Source of the DNA: Oscillospiraceae bacterium
GTDB lineage: Bacteria > Bacillota > Clostridia > Oscillospirales > Ruminococcaceae
DNA: 64,000 nt
Assembly: GCA_900768125.1 (NCBI GenBank)
Contig: CAAGBS010000047.1
Span: 1-64,000, forward strand
Direction: 5' to 3'
The position numbers and the translations under genes were made by a program. Within the stretch, counting starts at the first letter, position 1. Each line of letters starts with the position of its first letter. The notes beneath the pieces are model-generated. The model was not told the DNA's origin. It ran no database searches and was given only the letters and a program-made list of their open reading frames with translations. Below are positions 17,058-24,534 of the stretch, in pieces.

Positions 17058-17733
17058 AGCCCATCAGCCCGATCGCTTCCTTGGCGGCTGCCTGCTCGGC
17101 TTCCTTCTTGCTCTGACCGGAGCCTGTTCCTATGCTCTGGCCGTTCAGCATTACGTCCGCCGTGAAAGTCTTGTGGTGAGCCTCGCCCTCTTCCTCGGTG
17201 ACCTCGTAGGAGATGTGCTCCTCGGGATTCTGCTGGATTATCTCCTGCAAAATGGTCTTGTAGTCGCCGAGTTTCACCTTACCGCTCTTTATAGCTTCGA
17301 TGGACGGCACGAATTTCATGATGAACTTCTGCGCCTCGTCCATGCCGCCGTCAAGGAATATCGCCGCGATAAGCGCTTCGAAAGCGTCCGCGAGAATGGA
17401 GCGCCTTTCGCGCCCACCGGTCATTTCCTCGCCCTTTCCGAGCAGGATATAGTCCCCGAGGGAGATACGCTTCGCGAAGTTGTACAGCGAGTTTTCGCAC
17501 ACGATGGAAGCACGCAGTTTGGTAAGCCCGCCCTCCGGCACGGTGGTCATGTTGGTGTAGAGGTAAAGCGAGACGGTTATCTGCAGCACGCTGTCGCCGA
17601 GGAACTCCAGCCGCTCATTGCTGCCGTTGTTCTTGCCGCCTGAGTAGCTGGAATGAGTCATAGCGCCGCGCAGATACGATTTATCCTTAAAAGTATAGCC
17701 TATCTTTTCTTCAAGCTGACTAAATTCAGACAT
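17044..17733 (-). CDS. rnc: Ribonuclease III
   Basis: A 229-residue dsRNA endonuclease for rRNA and mRNA processing. Seen: signature ERLEFLGDSVL (about 40-50) with the catalytic Glu and Asp, ADAFEALIAAIFLDGG (second acidic pair), and the C-terminal dsRNA-binding domain with DYKTILQEIIQQ and GSGQSKKEAEQAAAKEAI. It overlaps plsX by 8 nt and is in the plsX-rnc-smc-ftsY order widely conserved in Firmicutes. acpP, often between plsX and rnc, is missing here. Confidence 0.97.
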   Translation of the reverse strand: MSEFSQLEEKIGYTFKDKSYLRGAMTHSSYSGGKNNGSNERLEFLGDSVLQITVSLYLYTNMTTVPEGGLTKLRASIVCENSLYNFAKRISLGDYILLGKGEEMTGGRERRSILADAFEALIAAIFLDGGMDEAQKFIMKFVPSIEAIKSGKVKLGDYKTILQEIIQQNPEEHISYEVTEEEGEAHHKTFTADVMLNGQSIGTGSGQSKKEAEQAAAKEAIGLMGYETD

Positions 17734-18748
17734 TTTTATCCTCTTCCTTTACGCCGAGAGCCGCTATAGCGCTCGTCATTTCCTCGATGGCGTTCTTCTC
17801 AACGAACATCTTCGCCTGGCGGAACGCGCCGAGGAACGCTGCTGCGTCAGAGCTTCCGTGCGCCTTGAATACCGGCTTTGCAGTACCCAGCAGCGGAGAG
17901 CCGCCGATGGTCTTGTAGTCAAGCTGCTTAGAGATGTCGCCAAGCTGCTTCTTTACGCACAGCGCGCCTATCTTGGTCTTCAGGTTCGCGAAGAACATTG
18001 ATTTCAGCGACTGCTTCATGAGTATCCCCATGCCCTCGCAGGCTTTCAGGAACACGTTTCCGGTGAAGCCGTCAGTGACCAGCACGTCCACCTTGCCGAC
18101 CGGCGCGTCGCGTCCCTCGACATAGCCGAGAAAATTGATGGAGGGCGTGTTTCTCAGGAGCTTCACGGTCTCGTGCTCCAGTTCCCTGCCCTTTTCTTCC
18201 TCGGTGCCGATGTTGAGCAGTCCCACACGGGGCTTTTCTATGCCCATGGTCTTCTCCATGAAAATGCTGCCGAGCACTGCGAACTGCTGGAGCATTTCCG
18301 GACGGCACTCCAGATTCGCGCCGCCGTCAACGACCGCGTATCTTCCGCCGCCGAGGCAGGGCATGAGCGGTACTAGAGCAGTCCTCTTGACGCCCTTGAT
18401 ACGCTTTCCGACCATGGTGCCGCCTACTACTATAGCCGCAGTGCTACCCGCGCTGATGAACGCGTCAGCATTGCCGTCCGCGAGGAAATACAGCGCTTTG
18501 CCCATGGAAGTGCCAGAGTTTTCCTTGATGACCGATTTCGGAGCGTCCTCGGTGGTGATAACGCCCTCCGCGTGGATAAGTTCGATGTGGCTGTCGGAGA
18601 TATCCAGAGCTTTCATGCGCTCCATCAGCGTCTTTTCATCGCCGGTGACCGCAATGTCTATCCCAAGTTCCCTGACCGCGAGAGCCGCGCCCTTTAATAC
18701 TTCGTCCGGGGCGTTGTCGCCGCCGAATCCGTCTATAACTATTTTCAT
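17726..18748 (-). CDS. plsX: Phosphate acyltransferase PlsX
   Basis: A 340-residue enzyme converting acyl-ACP to acyl phosphate for phospholipid synthesis. Seen: MKIVIDGFGGDNAPDEVLKG at the N terminus, HAEGVITTEDAPKSVIKEN, AFISAGSTAAIVVGGTMVGKRIKGVKR, LVPLMPC, and GGSPLLGTAKPVFKAHGSSDA. The start is the ATG of MKIVIDGF with GTGAGGAT upstream; the longer frame to 18808 lies inside trmFO. It begins 1 nt after the trmFO stop. Confidence 0.96.
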   Translation of the reverse strand: MKIVIDGFGGDNAPDEVLKGAALAVRELGIDIAVTGDEKTLMERMKALDISDSHIELIHAEGVITTEDAPKSVIKENSGTSMGKALYFLADGNADAFISAGSTAAIVVGGTMVGKRIKGVKRTALVPLMPCLGGGRYAVVDGGANLECRPEMLQQFAVLGSIFMEKTMGIEKPRVGLLNIGTEEEKGRELEHETVKLLRNTPSINFLGYVEGRDAPVGKVDVLVTDGFTGNVFLKACEGMGILMKQSLKSMFFANLKTKIGALCVKKQLGDISKQLDYKTIGGSPLLGTAKPVFKAHGSSDAAAFLGAFRQAKMFVEKNAIEEMTSAIAALGVKEEDKNV

Positions 18749-18749
18749 A

Positions 18750-20072
18750 TTATGTATCCTCACTGTCGGAAAGAGCCTTGTCCAGGTCGGAAAGCGCTCT
18801 CTGCGCAAGCGCGCCGTAGCGCTCCTGCTTGCCTTTAATCACCCTGTCAAGGGACGGGAGTATCCCCATGCTGCTTGCCATCGGCTGGAAATCAACGACT
18901 GTCGGGTCGCTGATGTAGCTGCACAGCGCGCCGAGCATGGTAGTCCGCGGAAGTCTCAGCGGCTGCCTGCCGGAAAGCCTGTCAGCAAGCGCGCGTCCGG
19001 CGATTATTCCGGAAGCGGCGCTCTCAACGTAACCCTCAACACCTGTCATCTGCCCGCCGAAAAATACGTGGTCCGAGCCGCGCAGCATGAACCACTCGTC
19101 CAGCAGCCGGGGACTGTCCAGGAACGTATTGCGGTGCATTACGCCGTAGCGCACGAACTCTGCGTTTTCAAGCCCGGGTATCATAGAAAACACCCGCTTC
19201 TGCTCGCCGAATTTCAGGTTAGTCTGGAAACCCACCATATTATACATAGTACCGTCCCGGTTCTCTTTGCGGAGCTGCACTGCCGCGTAGGGGCGCATTC
19301 CCGTCCGCGGGTCGGTAAGACCCACCGGCTTCATGCAGCCGTAGCGGACGCTCTCGAAGCCGCGCTTTGCCAGCACCTCGACCGGCATGCAGCCCTCGAA
19401 AACTTTCATTCCCGCGGATTCCTCCGGGCGGTCAAATTCCTTTAGCGGAGCGCTCTCAGCCGTAACAAGCGCGTCGTAGAACTCCTCGTATTCCTCGCGG
19501 GTCATCGGGCAGTTGACGTAGTCTGCCTCGCCCTTGTCGTACCTCGTCTGGAAAAACGCCTTGCTGAAATCTATGCTGTCCGCCGAAACGATGGGGGCTG
19601 CCGCGTCATAGAAGCTCAGCCCCTCGCCGCAGATCCCGCGTATTTTTTCCGCGAGCGCGTCTGAAGTCAGCGGTCCGGTGCAGATGACAGCGTTATTTCG
19701 CGGAAGTTCGGTGACTTCGCCGCTTATCACCCGGATATTCGGGTAGCTTTTTACTATCCTCGTCACCTCGTCGGAGAACTCCGTGCGGTTGACCGCAAGC
19801 GCGCCCCCAGCCGGAACCGCTGTCTTTTCCGCCGCCTGAAGTATCACCGAACCGAAGCGGCGCATTTCCTCTTTCAGCAGACCGCACGCGCTCTCTGGGC
19901 GAGCAGCTTTCAGGGAGTTCGAGCAGACTAATTCTGCGAAGCCCTCGTAGTGGTGCGCCGGGGAGTACTTCTGCGGCTTCATCTCGTGAAGTTCCACGTC
20001 AAAACCGCGCCGCGCAAGCTGCACTGCTGCCTCACAGCCGGCAAGCCCAGCGCCGATAACCTTAACTGTCAT
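18750..20072 (-). CDS. trmFO: Folate-dependent tRNA (uracil-54) methyltransferase TrmFO
   Basis: A 440-residue flavoprotein making ribothymidine at tRNA position 54 with methylenetetrahydrofolate. Seen: Rossmann GAGLAGCEAAVQLARRG with the acidic E of VELHEMKP, SNSLKAARPESACGLLKEEMRR, PAGGALAVNRTEFS, MTREEYEEFYDALV, CMPVEVLAKRG, and MYNMVGFQTNLKFGEQKRVF. Length is typical. It sits between topA and plsX; topA-trmFO is a standard Firmicutes pair, with ends overlapping by 11 nt. Confidence 0.96.
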   Translation of the reverse strand: MTVKVIGAGLAGCEAAVQLARRGFDVELHEMKPQKYSPAHHYEGFAELVCSNSLKAARPESACGLLKEEMRRFGSVILQAAEKTAVPAGGALAVNRTEFSDEVTRIVKSYPNIRVISGEVTELPRNNAVICTGPLTSDALAEKIRGICGEGLSFYDAAAPIVSADSIDFSKAFFQTRYDKGEADYVNCPMTREEYEEFYDALVTAESAPLKEFDRPEESAGMKVFEGCMPVEVLAKRGFESVRYGCMKPVGLTDPRTGMRPYAAVQLRKENRDGTMYNMVGFQTNLKFGEQKRVFSMIPGLENAEFVRYGVMHRNTFLDSPRLLDEWFMLRGSDHVFFGGQMTGVEGYVESAASGIIAGRALADRLSGRQPLRLPRTTMLGALCSYISDPTVVDFQPMASSMGILPSLDRVIKGKQERYGALAQRALSDLDKALSDSEDT

Positions 20073-22176
20073 TGCTCTTGTCCTTTAAGTCGGCGCTGTC
20101 GAGGGGGCGTTCATAGCCGCAGCCTTCCTTAGCGCAATATATCTTACCCTGTCTGCCGGTCTTCTTGAAAAGCGTTGCGCCGCACTGCGGGCACTTTTCC
20201 GAGATGGGCAGATCCCAGGTCATGAAGTTGCAGTTCTGGTAGTCCTCGCAGCCATAGAATGGCTTTCCCTTTTTGGACTTCTTCGCAAGCATTTTCTTGC
20301 CGCACTTCGGGCAGTTTCCCTGGGTCTCGGTGACTATCTTCTTCGTGAATTTGCACTCCGGGAAGCCGCTGCAGCCGAGGAATTTCCCGAACGGTCCTAT
20401 CTTGATGACCATGGGCTTTCCGCATTCCTCGCAGATAACGTCGGTCGGCTCGTCGGGGACTTTCACGCGCTTGCCCTCCATATCCGCTTCCGCCTTTTCA
20501 AGCGTTTTTGAGAAGCTGTCATAGAACTTGCGGAGAATATCCACCCAGTTGACCGTACCATGTTCGATGTTATCAAGAGATGTCTCCATCTTAGCGGTGA
20601 ATTTGACATCTACTATATCATTGAAATGATCCTTGAGCAGCTCTGTTATTACCTCGCCGAGCGCCGTGGGCTTGATCTGGTTGCCCTGCTCACGCTCGAC
20701 ATAATGACGGTCGAGTATCGTGGAGATAGTCGGCGCATAGGTGGACGGTCTGCCTATTCCGTTTTCTTCCAGTTCTTTGATAAGGGAAGCTTCGTTGTAG
20801 CGCGCGGGCGGCTGAGTGAAGTGCTGGTTGCCGAGCACTTCCTTTGCGGTCAGCTTCTCGCCCTTCTCCAGCTTGGGGAGCGCTCCGCTCTGCTCGCTGT
20901 CGCCGTCCCTGGATTCCTCATACAGCTTCGTAAAGCCGTCAAACTTCACGGAATAGCCGCTGCTCTTGAACAGGCAGCCAGCGGCGGTGATATCTGCGGC
21001 GACGGTATCCAGTATCGCATTCTGCATCTGGCTCGCCATAAAGCGCTCCCAGATCAGCTTGTAAAGCTTATACTGGTCGGAGGTCAGCGAAGCCTTTACC
21101 TTATCCGGAGTCAGGCTGACTGTTGTGGGACGGATAGCTTCGTGCGCGTCCTGCGCGTTGTTCTTGGACTTGAAAACGCGCGGCTTTTCCGGCAGGTACT
21201 CCGCTCCGTAAAGTTCTTTAATGAGGTCTGCGGCGGCGGTTTTTGCCTCGTCTGAAATACGCAGCGAGTCGGTTCTCATGTAGGTTATCAGACCGACAGC
21301 GCCCATTCCTGCGACCTCAACACCCTCGTAAAGTTCCTGCGCAGCTTTCATAGTGCGGCGTGCCTGGAACGAATAGCGGCGGCTCGCCTCCTGCTGAAGA
21401 GTAGAGGTCGTGAACGGCGGCGCGGGCTTCTTCTTGCGCTGGGATTTTTTCAGCCCGGTGACTACGAACTCCGCGCCCTTTAAGCGCTCCAGAAGTTTAT
21501 CAGCTTCCGCTTCGCTGCCGATGGACACCTTTTCGCCGTCAACCTCGGTCAGCTTTGCGGGGAACGCCTTTTTTGAGGACGCAGCCAGCATTTTTGCGTC
21601 AACGCTCCAGTACTCCTGGGAAACGAAGCTGCGTATCTCGTTCTCGCGGTCAACGATAATGCGCACCGCGACCGACTGCACGCGTCCTGCGGACAGACCG
21701 CGCCTTACTTTTTTCCAGAGGAACGGCGACAGCTTGTAGCCGACTATTCTGTCCAGAATGCGGCGCGCCTGCTGGGCGTCAACTATATTCGTGTCGATGC
21801 AGCGCGGGGCGCTCATTCCCGCCTGCACGCCGGACTTGGTTATCTCGTTGAAAGTAACGCGCACCGGCGATTTCTCATCGATGTTGAGCAGGTGCGACAA
21901 ATGCCACGCTATGGCTTCCCCCTCGCGGTCCGGGTCGGTCGCAAGATAGATTATATCGCTCTGCTTGGCGTGTTTTTTGAGCTCCTTGATGACCTCCGCC
22001 TTGTCCTTCATGTTGACGTACTGCGGAGCAAAATCGTGCTCCACGTCAACGCCGAGTTTGGATTTCGGCAGATCTATTATGTGACCGGTGGAGGCTATCA
22101 CGTCATAGCCCTCGCCGAGGTATTTTTTAACGGTTTTCGCCTTTGAAGGCGACTCCAGTATTACTAAATGCGGCAC
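20062..22176 (-). CDS. topA: DNA topoisomerase I
   Basis: A 704-residue type IA topoisomerase that relaxes negative supercoils. Seen: N-terminal toprim domain with ESPSKAKTVKKYL and DPDREGEA (81-88), the catalytic tyrosine in LITYMRTDSLR (Tyr299), SAGRVQSVA, and three C-terminal zinc-ribbon units (CEECGKPM with CSGFPEC; CPKCGKKM with CEDYQNC; CPQCGATL with CAKEGC). The start is GTG with GGGGGAAA upstream. A dprA-topA pairing is common elsewhere, but dprA is not in this window. Confidence 0.97.
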   Translation of the reverse strand: MPHLVILESPSKAKTVKKYLGEGYDVIASTGHIIDLPKSKLGVDVEHDFAPQYVNMKDKAEVIKELKKHAKQSDIIYLATDPDREGEAIAWHLSHLLNIDEKSPVRVTFNEITKSGVQAGMSAPRCIDTNIVDAQQARRILDRIVGYKLSPFLWKKVRRGLSAGRVQSVAVRIIVDRENEIRSFVSQEYWSVDAKMLAASSKKAFPAKLTEVDGEKVSIGSEAEADKLLERLKGAEFVVTGLKKSQRKKKPAPPFTTSTLQQEASRRYSFQARRTMKAAQELYEGVEVAGMGAVGLITYMRTDSLRISDEAKTAAADLIKELYGAEYLPEKPRVFKSKNNAQDAHEAIRPTTVSLTPDKVKASLTSDQYKLYKLIWERFMASQMQNAILDTVAADITAAGCLFKSSGYSVKFDGFTKLYEESRDGDSEQSGALPKLEKGEKLTAKEVLGNQHFTQPPARYNEASLIKELEENGIGRPSTYAPTISTILDRHYVEREQGNQIKPTALGEVITELLKDHFNDIVDVKFTAKMETSLDNIEHGTVNWVDILRKFYDSFSKTLEKAEADMEGKRVKVPDEPTDVICEECGKPMVIKIGPFGKFLGCSGFPECKFTKKIVTETQGNCPKCGKKMLAKKSKKGKPFYGCEDYQNCNFMTWDLPISEKCPQCGATLFKKTGRQGKIYCAKEGCGYERPLDSADLKDKSNDS

Positions 22177-22220
22177 AGAGTTTCCCCCTAAATTTTCTGA
22201 TTTTGCCCATTCGGGCTACA

Positions 22221-22262
22221 GGCAGTGCAAAACCGAAAGTCTGCTTATGGTTTTGCACTGCC
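22221..22262. repeat. 14-bp perfect inverted repeat in the topA leader
   Basis: GGCAGTGCAAAACC (22221-22234) and GGTTTTGCACTGCC (22249-22262) are exact reverse complements with a 14-nt loop. A second small hairpin (CTGC...GCAG) adjoins it. No T-run follows, so it is not an obvious terminator. It could be a mobile hairpin, an mRNA-protecting element or a protein-binding site before topA. Confidence 0.6.
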
Positions 22263-22322
22263 TGCTGCGTTCTGCAGCAGAACATACGCGAATAAGCCGG
22301 GCAGGTCATGTCCAGCTTAAAA

Positions 22323-23093
22323 TTATCGTTTTGATATCTCCCAGAGCAATATCGCGGCGGCGGCGCCTGCGTTCAGCGATTCAGCGCCGGATATCGGAAT
22401 GTACACCGACTGGTCGCACGCCTGCGCGGTCTCACGGGATATCCCCGCGCCCTCACTGCCTATCACGACTGCGGCGCGCTCCGGAAATCCGAACGTCCCC
22501 AGCTTCTCAGCGGAGCTGTCCAGCATGGAGCCGTAGACCTGGAACCCGGCTTCTTTCAGCCCGGTTATTATCCCCGGAAGCCCCCCGATGATACACGGCA
22601 GTCTCAGCACGCTTCCCATCGAAGCCCGGAGCGTTTTCGGCGACCAGACATCGGCGCAGTCCGGAGACAGCACAGCGCCATCAAAGCCGAGCGCTTCCGC
22701 CGTGCGGAGTATCGTGCCGACATTTCCCGGGTCCTGAACTCCGTCCAGCATCACCAGCCGCCCCGCGTCATCGGAAATCCCAGTTGGCTCCGGCTTCTCA
22801 GCGATGGCGAAAAGCCCCTGCGGAACCTTCGTATCGGAAATATATTCGGCGACCTCCGGCGATATCACCGCGAACTCCTCCGCATTCCGGAGAGCCGCAG
22901 CGGTCTGCGGGTACTTTGCCAGCGCAGATTCAGTCGCGAACGCGGAAATTATCCGGTAGCCGCACTTGGAAAGTTCGCCGCAGAGGTGGTCACCCTCGGC
23001 AGCGAAGATTCCCTCGGAATCACGCAGCCTTTTCTCCCGCAGGACGTCGCGAAAGCGCTTTACTGCGTCATTTTTTCTCGATGTTATGATCAA
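22323..23093 (-). CDS. SpoU/TrmH-family RNA 2'-O-methyltransferase
   Basis: A protein of about 256 residues of the SPOUT class. The N-terminal substrate-binding domain has ITSRKNDAVKRFRDVL. The knotted catalytic domain shows LVMLDGVQDPGNVGTILRTAEALG, then AVVIGSEGAGIS and VYIPISGAESLNAGAAAAILLWE, the three SpoU motifs. Most likely target is 23S rRNA, as in RlmB or the Clostridia rRNA methylase placed beside rplT. Start is uncertain: a TTG at 23093 has GGGGGGAT about 8 nt upstream, while a GTG at 23111 lies on that site itself. Confidence 0.9.
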   Translation of the reverse strand: MIITSRKNDAVKRFRDVLREKRLRDSEGIFAAEGDHLCGELSKCGYRIISAFATESALAKYPQTAAALRNAEEFAVISPEVAEYISDTKVPQGLFAIAEKPEPTGISDDAGRLVMLDGVQDPGNVGTILRTAEALGFDGAVLSPDCADVWSPKTLRASMGSVLRLPCIIGGLPGIITGLKEAGFQVYGSMLDSSAEKLGTFGFPERAAVVIGSEGAGISRETAQACDQSVYIPISGAESLNAGAAAAILLWEISKR

Positions 23094-23113
23094 TGGTGCA
23101 AATCCCCCCACAT

Positions 23114-23150
23114 AGCGAAAAATCTCACGCCCCGGAACAGAACGTGAGAT
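23114..23150 (-). terminator. Terminator of the infC-rpmI-rplT operon
   Basis: Minus strand ATCTCACG (23150-23143) and CGTGAGAT (23129-23122) flank a 13-nt loop and are followed by TTTTTCGCT. It sits 10 nt after the rplT stop. Confidence 0.8.
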
Positions 23151-23159
23151 ATTTGCACC

Positions 23160-23513
23160 TTAAAGCGCTGCCTTAGCCTTCTCTGTCAGAGCAGTGAAGC
23201 CAGCTGCGTCATTGATTGCGATCTCGGAGAGCATCTTTCTGTTCAGAGTGATGCCAGCCTTCTTCAGACCGTTCATGAATGTGGAATAGTTCATGCCGTT
23301 GGACTTAGCAGCAGCAGAGATTCTGGTGATCCAGAGCTTTCTGAAATCTCTCTTCTTGAGTCTTCTGCCGATGTAAGCATACTGACCGGACTTCCAAACA
23401 GCTTCCTTAGCAGTCTTGAAAAGTCTGCTCTTGCCGCCCCAGTAGCCCTTTGCCAGCTTTAATGTTCTATTTCTTCTCTTGCGAGTTGCGAGTGCGCCCT
23501 TTACGCGTGCCAT
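23160..23513 (-). CDS. rplT: 50S ribosomal protein L20
   Basis: A 117-residue 23S-binding assembly protein. Seen: ARVKGALATRKRRNRTLKLAKG at the start in part, the GRRLKKRDFRKLWITRI core and AAKSNGMNYSTFMNGLKKAGI. Length and sequence are typical of bL20. In Bacillus, L20 represses its own operon through the infC leader; the attenuator at 24370-24405 fits the same mode here. GGAGGTAATG precedes the ATG. Confidence 0.98.
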   Translation of the reverse strand: MARVKGALATRKRRNRTLKLAKGYWGGKSRLFKTAKEAVWKSGQYAYIGRRLKKRDFRKLWITRISAAAKSNGMNYSTFMNGLKKAGITLNRKMLSEIAINDAAGFTALTEKAKAAL

Positions 23514-23564
23514 GTTACATTACCTCCTGTTATTTTTGTCTGCGGACTCATTCCGCGATTCTGA

Positions 23565-23762
23565 TTATTTGTACGGAATAAGGCTCTTAACTGCAGCTAC
23601 GTTGGTAACGTCTGCATATGCGCCTGCACGCAGGCCTCTCTTGCGCTTGGTGGACTTCTTGGTCAGAATGTGGCGTCTGTTGGTGTGACCCATCTTTACC
23701 AGACCGTTCTTGGTCAGCTTGAAGCGCTTCTTAGCACCGCTGTGAGTTTTGATCTTAGGCAT
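23565..23762 (-). CDS. rpmI: 50S ribosomal protein L35
   Basis: A 65-residue basic protein. Seen: MPKIKTHSGAKKRFKLTKNG, GHTNRRHILTKKSTKRKRGLR. It is the middle gene of infC-rpmI-rplT with AAGGAGG 7 nt upstream of ATG. Confidence 0.98.
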   Translation of the reverse strand: MPKIKTHSGAKKRFKLTKNGLVKMGHTNRRHILTKKSTKRKRGLRAGAYADVTNVAAVKSLIPYK

Positions 23763-23815
23763 TGTGTTATCCTCCTTGAGTTTTCATTAAAGTGTGCCGC
23801 TCGACTGCGCCTATC

Positions 23816-24331
23816 TTACTTCTTGGGGCTAAGTACTATCGCGTAGTTCTTACCCTCAAGCTTTGACGGCTTCTCGGAACCGCCGTACTCTGAAACGGCA
23901 TCGAGGAATTTCTTCATCAGCTCTTCACTGAGATTCATGTGCGACATCTCTCTTGCACGTCTGAAGCGAATGGTGACCTTTACTTTGTCGCCGTTCTGGA
24001 GGAACTTGATGCAGTTCTTGACCTTGATATTGAAATCATTGGTGTCGATGTTGAGCGACATCTTGATCTCCTTTACCTCAGCCTGCTTCTGGTTCTTCCG
24101 GGCTTCTTTCTCCCTCTTGGTCTGCTCAAAACGGTATTTGCCGAAATCCATGATGCGGCATACCGGAGGAGTCGCTGTGGGAGCTATGAGTACTAAGTCG
24201 AGATCTGCTTCTATCGCCTTGCTGAGCGCGTCTGCTGTCGCCATAATGCCAAGCTGTTCGCCGTCTGCACCGATGACTCTTACTTCCTTCTCGCGGATAT
24301 CCTCGTTGATGAGCTGTTCTTTCGTGCCGAT
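23816..24331 (-). CDS. infC: Translation initiation factor IF-3, AUC start
   Basis: A 171-residue factor that proofreads initiator tRNA and start codons. The frame is open upstream of the first ATG (24244), encoding the conserved N domain (KEQLINEDIREKEVRVIG, then ADGEQLGIM). The C domain has FRRAREMSHMNLSEELMKKFL. The only start that gives a normal length and ribosome site is an ATC codon at 24331: AAGGCGGTG, one mismatch from the ideal, lies 7 nt upstream. infC is known to use AUU, AUC or AUA starts so that IF-3 can repress its own translation. Annotation from the first ATG would lose 29 residues and half the N domain. Confidence 0.93.
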   Translation of the reverse strand: MGTKEQLINEDIREKEVRVIGADGEQLGIMATADALSKAIEADLDLVLIAPTATPPVCRIMDFGKYRFEQTKREKEARKNQKQAEVKEIKMSLNIDTNDFNIKVKNCIKFLQNGDKVKVTIRFRRAREMSHMNLSEELMKKFLDAVSEYGGSEKPSKLEGKNYAIVLSPKK

Positions 24332-24369
24332 ATCAAAGCACCGCCTTTCTTTAATTACGTTTCAGCTGT

Positions 24370-24405
24370 GAAATAAAATAAGCGTGAGTACACACGCTCA
24401 CGCTT
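24370..24405 (-). terminator. Leader attenuator upstream of infC
   Basis: Minus strand AAGCGTGAG (24405-24397) and CTCACGCTT (24388-24380) form a perfect 9-bp stem with an 8-nt loop, followed by ATTTTATTT. It lies about 40 nt upstream of the infC start and downstream of the promoter, so it should act as a conditional terminator. Position and operon match the L20-controlled leader of Bacillus; whether L20 binds here is inference. Confidence 0.75.
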
Positions 24406-24505
24406 AACTGAAATGCCTCTCGGCGTATTCTCATTAAACATACCGCGCCTAACAGAATTAACGTCGGCGGGTGAGAGTGTGGTGGCTCTGCTTTATTACT
24501 CGAAT

Positions 24506-24534
24506 ATTATACCACCACTATTCTCATTTGTCAA
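24506..24534 (-). promoter_or_regulatory. Consensus SigA promoter of infC-rpmI-rplT
   Basis: Minus strand TTGACA (24534-24529), exactly 17 nt, TATAAT (24511-24506). The -35 box overlaps the stop codon of the EAL gene. The leader to infC is about 170 nt. Confidence 0.88.
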
